Positions 50,629 through 60,346 of a stretch of 64,000 nt of DNA are shown piece after piece. Where the stretch lies: NCBI RefSeq assembly GCF_030816505.1, contig NZ_JAUSYB010000001.1:1-64000 (forward strand). The letters run 5' to 3'. The translations under genes were made by a program, and so were the position numbers. Source of the DNA: Microbacterium sp. W4I20 (GTDB taxonomy: Bacteria; Actinomycetota; Actinomycetes; Actinomycetales; Microbacteriaceae). The stretch's first letter is position 1, and the number at the start of each line of letters is the position of its first letter. The notes under the pieces were generated by a model. It worked only from the letters and a program-made list of their open reading frames with translations, made no database searches and was not told the DNA's origin.

Positions 50629-52286
50629 GTGACCCCGAAGAACACCGCAGACCACGAGGACAACCCGCTGGGGGTGCTCGATGACGCCGCGTCTCTCGAC
50701 ACGGCCGGCATCGGCATCCTCGGCGGGACCGCGCAGGTGAGCGTGACATTGCCCAAGGATGAGGACGACGATCTCGCCGACGACGGTGTCGTCGACGGCG
50801 AGGTCGTGGATCTGATCCTCGATGAGGCACCGGTGGCGCTCGCTCCGCGGCCATCGATCTTCATCGACTCGATCGTGATCGACGTTCCGGCGGTCCCTGC
50901 GTCTTCGAACGAAACGGTCAAGGAGCCCGAGAAGGCCGACGAGCCCGAGGTCGTCGCGGAGGACGCTGACACCACGGACACCGAGGAAGCCGAGATCGTG
51001 GAGAGGAGCCCGAGTCTTCGGAGGTCGAGCCTTCCGAGACCGAGACTCCCGAGACCGAGGATTCCGGGATCACGGTCGAGACCGAGACCGACACTGAGGC
51101 CGACGCACCGGTCGCCGCACACGCCGCGGAGGAAGAAGTCGCGGCCCGTTTCCTCGCCCAGGCGGATGCCGATGCGGCCACGACCGTGGCCCCCGCCCCG
51201 ACCACGACTGCGATTCCGAAGGAGACCACCGCCGTGTCCAGACCCGAGCCGAAGGCCGTCGCCCCGCAGAGGGGACGCGCCGCGGCGCGCGCCGACGTGA
51301 CGCTCACCTCCAAGCGATTGGACGATCTGGGGGATTCCTCGCGCGAGTCGGCCGATCTGCTCACCGCCGACCGGTTGCTCGACCCGAGCCGGATCGCCAA
51401 GCCGGAGCCCGAGGGGGCCTGGAGCCACTTCCTCTACACCGTGTCCGGTCGTCGCATCAACATCGGCGATGGGCGGCGCGCCCGTGATCGCAAGGCGCTC
51501 TCCGCACGGATCGCCGCGCCGCTGACCGGCGGCGCACGATTCGTCCCGGTCCTCTCCCGCAAGGGCGGCGTCGGCAAGACCACCATCACAGCGCTGCTCG
51601 GCATGGCTCTCGCCGACGCGCGAGACGACCGGGTCATCGCCGTCGACGCGAACCCCGACCGCGGCACCCTCGCCGAGCGCGTGGTGCGACCGCATCACAA
51701 CAAGTCGGTGCGCGACCTCGTCCGCATCCACGAAGAGGTCAAGGGCTACCACGACATCTCCGCGATCGTCGCACGCGACGCGACTCGCCTGGATGTGCTC
51801 GCCTCCGACTCGGATCCGCGCATCGCGGAGGCTTTCAGCGACAGCGACTACCGGGACGTCGCCGGGGTCGCGGCGCATTACTATTCGCTCGTTCTCACGG
51901 ACACCGGAACCGGGATCGTGCACTCGGTCATGTCGGCGACGCTCGATCTCGCCGACCAGATCGTGATCGTGTCGGGACTCAGCGTGGATGAGGCGCGGTT
52001 GGCCTCGGAGACGCTCACCTGGCTCGAGACCAATGGCTACGAGGAGCAGGCGCGTGAGGCGATCGTGGTGCTGAACCAGTCGACGCCCGGCGCACCCCTC
52101 GTGCGGCTGAATGAGCTGCAGGCGCACTTCGCCACGCGCGCGAAGAGCGTGATCCGGATGCCGTACGACCCGCAGATCGCGGGCGGAGGAACGATCGTGT
52201 TCGCCAACCTGCAGCCCGAGACGCGCATCGCTGCGCGCGAGCTCGCAGCGGTGCTGGTCGAGGGTCTGCGGGCGAGGGTCGCCTGA
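50629..52286 (+). pseudogene. MinD/ParA-like ATPase with acidic N-terminal region, frameshifted
   Basis: The C-terminal half has VLSRKGGVGKTTITALLGMA (Walker A) and VIAVDANPDRGTLAERV, of the MinD/ParA class related to EspI-type ATPases. The N-terminal 200 residues are Asp/Glu/Thr/Pro-rich and probably disordered. Near 51003 the sequence reads GTGGAGAGGAG where GTGGAGGAGGAG would keep the acidic frame, so one G appears to be missing. The corrected product is 552 residues. The GTG start at 50629 has GGAG upstream. It overlaps def (TGATG). The function is unknown. Confidence 0.8.
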
Positions 52287-52777
52287 TGACGGTGCGCGAG
52301 ATCCGCATTTTCGGCGACCCCGTTCTCCGCACCGTGTGCGCTCCGATCGACCAGATCGACGACGGTGTGCGGGCTCTGGTCGCGGACCTCGTCGAGACCG
52401 TCGAGCTGCCCGGTCGCGCCGGTGTCGCGGCGCCGCAGATCGGCGTGGCGCTGCGCGCCTTCAGCTACAACATCGACGGCGACATCGGGTACGTTCTCAA
52501 CCCGGTCCTCACCGAGGTGCGCGGTGAGCCGGTGCCGACGGGCGAGGGCTGCCTGTCGGTGCCCGGTCTCTGGCATGACGCGCTGCGTCACCCGTGGGCC
52601 CGCGTCGAGGGGATCGATCTCGACGGGAATGCCGTGGTGCTCGAGGGCGAGGGCCTGCTCGCCCAGGCGCTGCAGCACGAGACGGATCATCTCGACGGGA
52701 AGCTGTTCCTCTCCCGGCTCGATCCGGAGACCCGAAAGCAGGCGATGCGCGAGGTGCGCGAGAGCTCCTGGTTCTGA
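52286..52777 (+). CDS. def: Peptide deformylase
   Basis: The product has 163 residues. The three family motifs are present: [17 protein letters not shown] (metal-binding Cys) and QHETDHLDG (HExxH-type site with Thr). It removes the formyl group from nascent proteins. The ATG overlaps the preceding stop. Confidence 0.93.
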   Translation: MTVREIRIFGDPVLRTVCAPIDQIDDGVRALVADLVETVELPGRAGVAAPQIGVALRAFSYNIDGDIGYVLNPVLTEVRGEPVPTGEGCLSVPGLWHDALRHPWARVEGIDLDGNAVVLEGEGLLAQALQHETDHLDGKLFLSRLDPETRKQAMREVRESSWF

Positions 52778-52811
52778 GGGGCGCTCGCGCTGAGCCGCCC
52801 CTTTCTCATAT

Positions 52812-52849
52812 GAACGGCCCCCTTGTGCGCGTGCGCAAGGGGGCCGTTC
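52812..52849. terminator. Terminator between def and fadD15
   Basis: A 14-bp stem, GAACGGCCCCCTTG with its complement at 52836-52849, has a 10-nt loop between the two convergent genes. Confidence 0.8.
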
Positions 52850-52879
52850 GTATCGAAGCGGGCGGCTCGACCGGCGAGA

Positions 52880-54715
52880 TCAGCCGCCGATGGCGACGTT
52901 TGTCGTGGAGACCGGCTCGTCGTAGATCGCGGCGACCTCGTCCGCGAAGTCGTTCATGATGACATTGCGCTTGATGGACAGCTTGGGCGTCAGGTGTCCG
53001 GAGGCTTCCGTCCACTCCGAGTCGAGGATGGTGAACTTCCGGATCGACTCGGCGCGCGACACCCGTGCGTTCGCGCCGTCGACGGCACGCTGCACCTCGT
53101 CGCGCACGGCCGCGTTGGTGGATGCATCCGCCAGCGACATCTTCGCGTCGAGGCCGTTGTTCGCGAGCCAGGTCGGAAGCATCTCGGGGTCGAGGGTGAC
53201 CAGCGCGGAGATGAACGGGCGCTGGTCGCCGACGACGACGACCTGGCCGATGATCGGGTTGGCGCGGATCGGGTCCTCGAGCGCGGCCGGGGCGACGTTC
53301 TTTCCACCCGCCGTGACGATGATCTCCTTCTTGCGGCCCGTGATCGTGAGGAAGCCCTCGGAGTCGAAGCTGCCGATGTCACCGGTGCGGAACCACCCGC
53401 CTTCGCTGAACGCCTCCGCCGTGGCCTCCGGATTGTTCCAGTACTCCTTGAACACGTTGACGCCGCGGACCTCGATCTCGCCGTCTTCGCCCAGACGCAC
53501 TCCGACGCCGGGGAGTGCGGGACCGACGGTGCCGATCTTCGACTTGTCGGCCAGGTTCACGGTCGCGGGTGCCGTGGTCTCGGTGAGGCCGTAGCCTTCG
53601 AGGATCACGACGCCGAGGCTGTGGAAGAAGTGGCCGAGGCGCGGACCCAGGGGCGCGGAGCCCGACACCGCGTAGACCACGTTTCCACCCATCGCTGTGC
53701 GCAGCTTGCTGTAGACGAGCTTGTTGAACAGGGCGAATTTGAGCTTCATCCCGAACGGGATCTTCTTGCCCTCTTCGAGCAGCTTCGAGTGCTCGATGGC
53801 GACGTCGGCGGCGGCGCGGAAGATCTTGCCCTTGCCACCGGCCTCCGCCTTCTGCTCGGCGGAGTTGTAGACCTTTTCGAACACGCGGGGGACGGCGAGA
53901 AGGAACGTCGGCTTGAAGGAGCCGAGTGCCGGCAGGAGCTGGCGGGTGTCGGGCTGGTGCCCGGTGCGCACGCCGGCGTGGATGTCGAGGATGGAGATGA
54001 AACGCGCGAACACGTGGGCGGTGGTGATGAACAGCAGGGTCGAGGCGCCCGGCGTCTCCACGACGGCGTTCAGCGCCTTCGCCGAGTTGCGCGTCAACTC
54101 GACGAAGTTGCTGTGCGTGAGCACGCAGCCCTTCGGCCGGCCCGTCGAGCCCGAGGTGTAGATGAGCGTGGCGATGTCGGAGCCGACCGCGAGGTTGCGT
54201 CGCCGCTCGATCTCCTCGTCCGTCACTGACGACCCCTGAGCGGTGAGCGTGTCGATCGCGCCGAGGTGCAGCTGCCAGATCTCGCGGATCAAGGGGAGAT
54301 CGCCGCGCACCTCGTCGACGCGGGCGAAGTGCTCGGGGGACTCCACCATGAGGGCGATCGCGCCGGAGTCCTCGAGGATCCACTGGATCTGGGAGGGGGA
54401 GCTGGTCTCGTAGATCGGCACCATCACCGCACCGGCATAGAAGAGCGCGAAGTCGACGAGCGTCCACTCGTAGGTCGTGCGAGCGAGGAAGCCCACCTTC
54501 TCGCCGGGCTGGATGCCGGCGGCCGCGAATCCCTTCGCCAGAGCGACGACGGCGGTCTGGAAGTCGGCTGCGGAGATGTCGCGCCAGCCGTCGCCACCGT
54601 CCGGGACGGAGAACAGGGCGCGGTCGGGGGTCGCCTGGACGCGCTTGACCAGAAGGTCGGAGACGTTCGCGTCGGGATCGGCGGGGACGATCGCGGGGAC
54701 TTCAAACTGGACCAC
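52880..54715 (-). CDS. fadD15: Long-chain acyl-CoA synthetase (FadD15 type)
   Basis: The product has 611 residues. The AMP-binding motif is LIYTSGSTGRPKGCVLTH, with the C-terminal motifs GWFRTGDIGSFDSEGFLTIT and GRKKEIIVTAGGKNVAP. It activates fatty acids to acyl-CoA in lipid metabolism. The GTG at 54715 has AAGGAG 6 nt upstream; the further 50 codons upstream in the open frame have no coding character. It is divergent from plsC. Confidence 0.93.
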   Translation of the reverse strand: MVQFEVPAIVPADPDANVSDLLVKRVQATPDRALFSVPDGGDGWRDISAADFQTAVVALAKGFAAAGIQPGEKVGFLARTTYEWTLVDFALFYAGAVMVPIYETSSPSQIQWILEDSGAIALMVESPEHFARVDEVRGDLPLIREIWQLHLGAIDTLTAQGSSVTDEEIERRRNLAVGSDIATLIYTSGSTGRPKGCVLTHSNFVELTRNSAKALNAVVETPGASTLLFITTAHVFARFISILDIHAGVRTGHQPDTRQLLPALGSFKPTFLLAVPRVFEKVYNSAEQKAEAGGKGKIFRAAADVAIEHSKLLEEGKKIPFGMKLKFALFNKLVYSKLRTAMGGNVVYAVSGSAPLGPRLGHFFHSLGVVILEGYGLTETTAPATVNLADKSKIGTVGPALPGVGVRLGEDGEIEVRGVNVFKEYWNNPEATAEAFSEGGWFRTGDIGSFDSEGFLTITGRKKEIIVTAGGKNVAPAALEDPIRANPIIGQVVVVGDQRPFISALVTLDPEMLPTWLANNGLDAKMSLADASTNAAVRDEVQRAVDGANARVSRAESIRKFTILDSEWTEASGHLTPKLSIKRNVIMNDFADEVAAIYDEPVSTTNVAIGG

Positions 54716-54852
54716 GGCAGCTCCTTCGGTACCGGACGGGCACGGTGTGCTGTCGAGTCTAGGGCATGACACCGCGTCGCACTCTTGATGGGACTGAGTC
54801 GCGATCAAGGATCCCGCGGAGAAGAACATCGGAGCGGATGCCGGGGCGGCGC

Positions 54853-54858
54853 TAGACT
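54853..54858 (+). promoter_or_regulatory. -10 element TAGACT of plsC
   Basis: TAGACT ends 8 nt before the plsC ATG, so the leader would be absent or one to two nucleotides. Confidence 0.4.
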
Positions 54859-54866
54859 TCACCACG

Positions 54867-55565
54867 ATGTTCTACTGGCTGATGAAGTATGTCGTGATCG
54901 GCCCCGTGGTCAAGGCGATCTTCCGCCCCTGGATAGCGGGACGGAACAACGTGCCCGCGAATGGTGCGGCGATCCTCGCCAGCAACCATCTCTCCTTCGC
55001 GGACTCCATCTTCCTGCCGCTGGTGATCGACCGTCCGATGTCGTTCCTCGCGAAGAGCGACTACTTCACCGGCCGCGGCCTCAAGGGATTCGCGACCAAG
55101 TTCTTCATGAAGGCCACCGGACAGATCCCGATCGATCGCTCGGGAGGCAAGGCCTCGGAGGCCTCGCTCAACACCGGGCTCCAGGTGCTCGGCGGGGGAG
55201 ACCTGCTCGGCATCTACCCGGAGGGAACCCGCAGCCCCGACGGCAAGCTGTACCGCGGGCGCACCGGCATCGCGCGCATGGCTCTCGAGGCCAAGGTCCC
55301 CGTCGTCCCCGTGATCATGGTCGACACCGACACGGCCATGCCGATCGGACGCCGCCTGCCCCGGATCATGAGGGTCGGCATCGTCATCGGAGAGCCTCTG
55401 GACTTCTCCCGCTACGCGGGTATGGAGAACGATCGTTACATCCTGCGATCCGTCACGGACGAAATCATGGTGGCGCTGCACAGGCTCGGGCAGCAGGAGT
55501 ACGAGGACGTCTACGCGTCGACCGTGAAGGACCGGCTTCCGGCCCGCGTCACACAGCGCTCGTAG
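54867..55565 (+). CDS. plsC: 1-acyl-sn-glycerol-3-phosphate acyltransferase
   Basis: The product has 232 residues. The acyltransferase motifs are SNHLSFADS (NHxxxxD) and IYPEGTRSPDG. A hydrophobic N-terminus (YWLMKYVVIGPVV) suggests a membrane contact. It makes phosphatidic acid. It is adjacent to fadD15 and the DAHP synthase gene, as in M. tuberculosis. Confidence 0.9.
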   Translation: MFYWLMKYVVIGPVVKAIFRPWIAGRNNVPANGAAILASNHLSFADSIFLPLVIDRPMSFLAKSDYFTGRGLKGFATKFFMKATGQIPIDRSGGKASEASLNTGLQVLGGGDLLGIYPEGTRSPDGKLYRGRTGIARMALEAKVPVVPVIMVDTDTAMPIGRRLPRIMRVGIVIGEPLDFSRYAGMENDRYILRSVTDEIMVALHRLGQQEYEDVYASTVKDRLPARVTQRS

Positions 55566-55590
55566 CGAATCCGAGGGGCACCCCGACCAC

Positions 55591-55596
55591 TAGGCT
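55591..55596 (+). promoter_or_regulatory. -10 element TAGGCT, leaderless start at 55603
   Basis: TAGGCT is followed by TGAGGC and the ATG. Confidence 0.5.
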
Positions 55597-55602
55597 TGAG
55601 GC

Positions 55603-56943
55603 ATGCTCCCGCACCACATCGACGCCCTTGATGCTTGGCGCTCGCTTCCCATCAAGCAGCAGCCGCAGTGGCCTGACGCGGACCGCGTCGCCGAGATCTC
55701 CCGACAGATCTCGACCCTCCCTCCTCTGGTCTTCGCCGGTGAGGTCGACAACCTCCGCGATCGCCTTGCGCGCGCAGCATCCGGCCAGGCGTTCCTGCTG
55801 CAGGGCGGCGATTGCGCCGAGACGTTCGCCGGCGCCACCGCCGAGCAGATCCGCAACCGCATCAAGACGGTGCTGCAGATGGCCGTCGTCCTCACTTACG
55901 GTGCGTCGATGCCGATCGTGAAGATGGGGCGAATGGCGGGACAGTTCGCCAAGCCCCGTTCGAGCGACACCGAGACCCGTGGCGATGTCACTCTTCCGGC
56001 GTACCGGGGCGACATCGTCAACGGGTACGACTTCACCGAGGGCTCCCGCCAGCCCGATCCCGGTCGGCTGCTGCAGGGCTACCACACGGCCGTCTCCACG
56101 TTGAACCTCATCCGGGCCTTCACTCAGGGAGGGTTCGCCGACCTCCGCGAGGTGCACTCGTGGAACAAGGGCTTCGCGCAGAACCCGGCCAATCAACGCT
56201 ACGAACGCATGGCCGCCGAGATCGATCGCGCGATCAACTTCATGGAGGCCGCCGGAGCCGACTTCGACGAGCTCAAGCGCGTCGAGTTCTTCACCGGCCA
56301 TGAGGGCCTGCTGATGGACTACGAGCGCCCGATGACGCGGATCGACTCGCGCACGGACACGCCCTACAACACGTCCGCCCACTTCCTGTGGATCGGGGAG
56401 CGCACCCGTGAGCTCGACGGCGCGCACGTCGACTACTTCTCGAAGATCCGCAACCCCATCGGTGTGAAGCTCGGCCCGACCACGACGCCCGAGACGGCGC
56501 TCGCCCTGATCGACAAGCTCGACCCCGAGCGCGAGCCCGGACGACTCACCTTCATCACTCGCATGGGCGCCGGCAAGATCCGCGATGCCCTGCCGCCGCT
56601 GCTGGAGGCCGTGCGCGACTCGGGGGCCCAGCCGCTGTGGGTCACCGACCCGATGCACGGCAACGGCATCACGACGCCGACCGGGTACAAGACGCGTCGC
56701 TTCGACGACGTGGTCGACGAGGTGCGTGGCTTCTTCGAGGCGCACCGCGCCGTCGGCACCTTCCCCGGCGGCATCCACGTGGAGCTCACCGGTGACGATG
56801 TGACCGAATGCCTCGGCGGATCCGAGCACATCGACGAGGCGGCTCTCGCGACGCGCTACGAGAGCCTGTGCGACCCGCGCCTGAACCACATGCAGTCCCT
56901 CGAGCTGGCGTTCCTCGTCGCCGAGGAGCTCGAGAAGCGCTGA
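55603..56943 (+). CDS. Class II 3-deoxy-7-phosphoheptulonate (DAHP) synthase
   Basis: The product has 446 residues, with class II features: LQGGDCAETFAGATAEQIRN, KMGRMAGQFAKPRSS, EVHSWNKGF and HVELTGDDVTECLGG. It catalyses the first step of aromatic amino acid synthesis. tyrA lies elsewhere in the window, so the pathway genes are spread. A strong terminator follows. Confidence 0.95.
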   Translation: MLPHHIDALDAWRSLPIKQQPQWPDADRVAEISRQISTLPPLVFAGEVDNLRDRLARAASGQAFLLQGGDCAETFAGATAEQIRNRIKTVLQMAVVLTYGASMPIVKMGRMAGQFAKPRSSDTETRGDVTLPAYRGDIVNGYDFTEGSRQPDPGRLLQGYHTAVSTLNLIRAFTQGGFADLREVHSWNKGFAQNPANQRYERMAAEIDRAINFMEAAGADFDELKRVEFFTGHEGLLMDYERPMTRIDSRTDTPYNTSAHFLWIGERTRELDGAHVDYFSKIRNPIGVKLGPTTTPETALALIDKLDPEREPGRLTFITRMGAGKIRDALPPLLEAVRDSGAQPLWVTDPMHGNGITTPTGYKTRRFDDVVDEVRGFFEAHRAVGTFPGGIHVELTGDDVTECLGGSEHIDEAALATRYESLCDPRLNHMQSLELAFLVAEELEKR

Positions 56944-56950
56944 GCAGACA

Positions 56951-56985
56951 GAAAAGGGGCCGGAACATCGTTCCGGCCCCTTTTC
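56951..56985 (+). terminator. DAHP synthase terminator
   Basis: A perfect 15-bp stem, GAAAAGGGGCCGGAA with its complement, has a 5-nt loop and ends in TTTTCC. It could also serve the convergent kinase gene. Confidence 0.9.
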
Positions 56986-57034
56986 CGTGCTCTCGATCAG
57001 GCGACGTGCTCCCGATCAGTTGAGGTGCGCGCGA

Positions 57035-58990
57035 TCAGCCGGAGAAGCTCATCTTCAGCGTGATGGTCGTCCCCTTGCGTTGAGGCTCCGACGGACTGTA
57101 CGAGTCGACGTTCGTGTTCTCGTTCGCCAGCAGGTCCCATACGGAGTCGGGGAGCCCGGTGTCGCTCGTGTACGACCACTTGAAGCCGGCACCCTCGAGG
57201 GCCTGGGTGGCCTCGTCGCGGGAAAGGCCCTCGACGTTCGGCACGTCGAACAGGGGAGGTCCGCTGGAGATGATCAGCTGCACAGTGTCGCCCGGGCGCC
57301 AGGGGCCCTTCTCGGAGCGGTCGGCGTGACCGATCACCCGGTCCTTGCCGATGCTGTCGCTGGGCTGGTACTGGCTCTCGGCCGCCACCTTGAGGCCCTT
57401 GCCCGTCAGGGCGTCGGTGGCCTGCTGCACGCTCAGGTCGCTGATGTCGGGGAGCGGCCCGCGGGACACCTGGATGGTCGCGGTGTCCTTCTCGAACACC
57501 GTGCACCCCTTATCGCAGCCGAAGGTGTCGCCGCCCGCGCTGGGCGTGATGCGGACGTTGAGCACCTTGCCGTCTGCCAGTTCGTCGAAGTACTCCTCGT
57601 CGTCGGCGATCTCGAGGTTCGCCGCGTCGAGTGAGGCGCGCACGACCTCGAGATCGAGCCCGGTGACCGGGTCGAGGTCGTGCGATGCGGGACCGGCCGA
57701 GACGATGACCGCGACGGTCACGCCCTTGTCGAGACGGGTGCCTTCGCCGGGATCGGTCTTGATCACCGTGCCCTTGGCCACGTCGACGGAGAACTCGTCC
57801 TTCTTCTCGGGGACGAACCCCGCGTCGGAGAGGACGTCAGCCGCCTCGTCGTACGTTCCGCCGGCGACGGTCGGCACCGCGATCAGTGAGCCGGGACCGG
57901 AGCCGAACCACCAGCCCACACCGCCTGCGAGAACGGCGAGCAGCAGCACGAGGGTGAGGAGGAAGGCGCCCCGCGCGCGGCGCTTCGAGGCGCGCCGCCG
58001 CAGGATCGTGGCGTTGTCGACGGCCGGAGCGCCCGGTGCGGTGGTATCAGGGATGACCATGGTCCCGGGCATGACCTTGGTGAGGTCACCCGAATCGGCC
58101 TGGCTCCGCTGAGACGTCGTGGCCCTCGCGACCGCCGGGGCGATCCCCAGGTCGCGTTCGATCTCTCGGAGGCGCTCGAGCATCTGCCCCGCGTCATCCG
58201 GTCGCTCGTCGGGGGACTTCTCGGTCGCCCAGAGCACGAGCTCGTCGAGCTGCTCCGGAACCGCGGGGTTCCGCACGCTCGGACGCGGCACGGACTCGGT
58301 GGCGTGCTGGAACGCGATCTGCATCGGCTGCTCGCCCTTGTAGGGCTGCTCGCCGACCAGCATCTCGTAGAGCATGATGCCGAGAGCGTAGATGTCGCTG
58401 CGGGCATCGGCGGTGCCGCGGGTCACGAGTTCTGGGGCCAGATAGGCGATGGTGCCGAGCAGCTGCTGACCGGTGGCGGTGTTCGCCGTCGTCGCGCGCG
58501 CCAGCCCGAAGTCGCCGATCTTGATGCGCCCGTCCTCGGCGAGCAGAACGTTCTCCGGCTTCACGTCGCGGTGCACGATCCCGGCGCGGTGCGCGGCCGA
58601 GAGCCCCGCGAGGATCGCGTCCATGATGGTGATCGTCTGCGGGATCGTGAGCCGCTTCTGCTCCCGCAGCAGTTCGCGCAGCGTGATGCCGGGCAGATAC
58701 TCCATGACGAGGTAGGCGAGCTCGCCGTCCTGACCCTGATCGAAGACGTTCACGACATGCGGGTCCGCGAGGCGGGCCGCGGCGCGGGCCTCCTGGATGA
58801 AGCGGCTCTGGAAGGCCGAGTCATCGCTGAGGTGCGCGTGCATGACCTTGAGCGCGATGCGTCGCTCCAGGCGGAGGTCGGTCGCCACGTAGACGGTCGC
58901 CATGCCTCCGCGGGCGATTCGTGCCCGCACGCGATAGCGACCGTCGACAAGCCGCCCGATGAGGGGGTCGGCTTGCTGATTGGACGTCAC
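57035..58990 (-). CDS. Serine/threonine kinase with four PASTA repeats (PknL-like)
   Basis: The product has 651 residues. The kinase domain (about 17-285) has IARGGMATVYVA, Lys48, HRD at 140-142 and DFG at 160-162. A linker follows, then a membrane helix near residue 345 (GAFLLTLVLLLAVLAGGVGW) and four PASTA domains outside, the second carrying a GCDKGC Cys pair. PASTA kinases sense peptidoglycan fragments and control growth. The position next to the Rv2175c homologue and the DAHP synthase indicates orthology with PknL. The GTG start follows TAGAAT by 6 nt. Confidence 0.93.
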   Translation of the reverse strand: MTSNQQADPLIGRLVDGRYRVRARIARGGMATVYVATDLRLERRIALKVMHAHLSDDSAFQSRFIQEARAAARLADPHVVNVFDQGQDGELAYLVMEYLPGITLRELLREQKRLTIPQTITIMDAILAGLSAAHRAGIVHRDVKPENVLLAEDGRIKIGDFGLARATTANTATGQQLLGTIAYLAPELVTRGTADARSDIYALGIMLYEMLVGEQPYKGEQPMQIAFQHATESVPRPSVRNPAVPEQLDELVLWATEKSPDERPDDAGQMLERLREIERDLGIAPAVARATTSQRSQADSGDLTKVMPGTMVIPDTTAPGAPAVDNATILRRRASKRRARGAFLLTLVLLLAVLAGGVGWWFGSGPGSLIAVPTVAGGTYDEAADVLSDAGFVPEKKDEFSVDVAKGTVIKTDPGEGTRLDKGVTVAVIVSAGPASHDLDPVTGLDLEVVRASLDAANLEIADDEEYFDELADGKVLNVRITPSAGGDTFGCDKGCTVFEKDTATIQVSRGPLPDISDLSVQQATDALTGKGLKVAAESQYQPSDSIGKDRVIGHADRSEKGPWRPGDTVQLIISSGPPLFDVPNVEGLSRDEATQALEGAGFKWSYTSDTGLPDSVWDLLANENTNVDSYSPSEPQRKGTTITLKMSFSG

Positions 58991-58996
58991 GTCAGA

Positions 58997-59002
58997 ATTC
59001 TA
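58997..59002 (-). promoter_or_regulatory. -10 element TAGAAT of the PASTA kinase
   Basis: On the minus strand TAGAAT is followed by TCTGAC and the GTG at 58990. Confidence 0.55.
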
Positions 59003-59068
59003 TGGAGAACTGCCTGAAAGACAGGGGAGCGGCTCACCCCTGGCACCTGCGGGTTTTCCCGATGCCGG

Positions 59069-60226
59069 TCATCCGTAGTGAGCCAGCCAGCTGTATGCCT
59101 GCTTCTCCCACTGGCCGTACCGGTCGGGGTAGGCCGAGATCTGCACGGCCTGCGCGGCGTCGGTGAAGGACATCGCCTCCCAGCCGGGGATGTCGAGCAG
59201 GCCACGGGTGGTCTGTCCGTTGGGATCGCCATGGCCGCCGTAGAACACTCGCGTGCTCCGGTCCGCGTCGAGGATCTGAGCGGGGGTTCCCCACCCCGTA
59301 CTGGGCCGCTGCTGGAAGATCCCCAGCGAATCGCGGTCGCCCCAGTCGAGGTTGCGCAGACCCGATTCGACCATGGCGGTCGCGAGTGCCGTGGCGATGG
59401 CTCGATCGGAGACGCCCATCTCGCGACCGATGCGGATGATGAGTCCCGCGTTCGATGCCTGCTCGGCTGTGAGCGAGGCGGTCCGCTGCCCTCCCGTCGA
59501 TGACGCCGCTGCCGGCGCGGGGGCGCTCTTCACGACGAGCTTCTGGCCGGGGTAGATGATCGATGAGGCGCCGAGACCGTTGAGGGAGAACAGCGCCTGG
59601 CTGGTCGTGCCGTACTTCTTCGCGATTGCGAAGACGGTGTCTCCGGCGACCACGACGTGGGTCGTGGCGGAAGCCGGAGGAGCGGTCACGGCCACCGGGG
59701 CCGCCACGGCCGGTGCTGCGGTGCCCGAGACCGCGAGCTTCTGCCCGGGATAGATGACCGAGGTGCGGCTCAGCCCATTGGCCGCGAGGACCGCGTCGAC
59801 GGTGGTGCCGTACTTCTTCGCGATCGCGAAGACCGTGTCGCCGGCGACCACGGTGTGGGCGCTCGCGGATGTCCGGACGGCGACCGGCGCGGGGGCAGCG
59901 GCGGATGCGTGGAGCTTCAGCTTCTGGCCGGGGTGGATCACCGAACGCCAGGTGAGTCCGTTCCTCGTGAGCACGTCCACGGTGCGAAGGCCGAACCGGC
60001 CGGCGATGGCCGAGACGGTGTCTCCCGGCTGCACGATGTAGTCGGCGGGTGGCGCCTGAGTCGGAACGGTGCGCAGGGGTGTCGAGCGGTGCCGCTCGAT
60101 CGTGGTCGGCTGCGGGGCGGCGTCCGCCGGAGCAGCGACCAGTGTCCCCGCCAAGGCGCCGAGGATGGCGCCCGGCATGCCGAACTGCAGATATCGCGTG
60201 CGACGCGTGGCGGTGTGCTGGGTCAA
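59069..60226 (-). CDS. Secreted peptidoglycan hydrolase with three LysM domains
   Basis: The product has 385 residues. A signal peptide with an Arg-rich start and a hydrophobic core ends near ADA (residue 36-37). Three LysM domains follow at about 63-106, 123-166 and 190-233. The C-terminal part is lysozyme-like, with AMVESGLRNLDWGDRDSLG and IFQQRPSTGWGTP; Glu287 is the likely catalytic acid. It would bind and cleave the cell wall outside the membrane. I chose TTG at 60226, with AAGGGGGA upstream, because it lies downstream of a plausible promoter. Confidence 0.88.
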   Translation of the reverse strand: MTQHTATRRTRYLQFGMPGAILGALAGTLVAAPADAAPQPTTIERHRSTPLRTVPTQAPPADYIVQPGDTVSAIAGRFGLRTVDVLTRNGLTWRSVIHPGQKLKLHASAAAPAPVAVRTSASAHTVVAGDTVFAIAKKYGTTVDAVLAANGLSRTSVIYPGQKLAVSGTAAPAVAAPVAVTAPPASATTHVVVAGDTVFAIAKKYGTTSQALFSLNGLGASSIIYPGQKLVVKSAPAPAAASSTGGQRTASLTAEQASNAGLIIRIGREMGVSDRAIATALATAMVESGLRNLDWGDRDSLGIFQQRPSTGWGTPAQILDADRSTRVFYGGHGDPNGQTTRGLLDIPGWEAMSFTDAAQAVQISAYPDRYGQWEKQAYSWLAHYG

Positions 60227-60250
60227 AGCGTCCCCCTTTTCGAGCACTTC

Positions 60251-60279
60251 ACGCTGACACGGATGTAAACAGAAGTCAA
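60251..60279 (-). promoter_or_regulatory. Promoter TTGACT-17-CAGCGT of the LysM hydrolase gene
   Basis: On the minus strand TTGACT (60279-60274) and CAGCGT (60256-60251) are spaced by 17 nt. The -10 is weak, as in activator-dependent promoters. Confidence 0.45.
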
Positions 60280-60284
60280 CAGGA

Positions 60285-60316
60285 GTGACGCAAGTGACAG
60301 ATGTGACTGGAGTGCC
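60285..60316 (-). promoter_or_regulatory. GTCAC-N4 direct repeats, possible MtrA binding array
   Basis: On the minus strand three GTCAC units and one degenerate GGCAC follow each other with an exact 9-nt period. They end 5 nt upstream of the -35. Direct GTCAC-type repeats of this period are known binding sites of the response regulator MtrA, which controls cell-wall hydrolases in mycobacteria and corynebacteria. Confidence 0.5.
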
Positions 60317-60346
60317 GATATGCGACTCGGAAGCGGAGGTGAGATA

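Noticed and set aside
59560..60000. Long near-identical repeats in the LysM hydrolase gene as a mobile or CRISPR element
   Set aside because: They encode successive LysM domains in one frame (for example TVFAIAKKYGTT twice).
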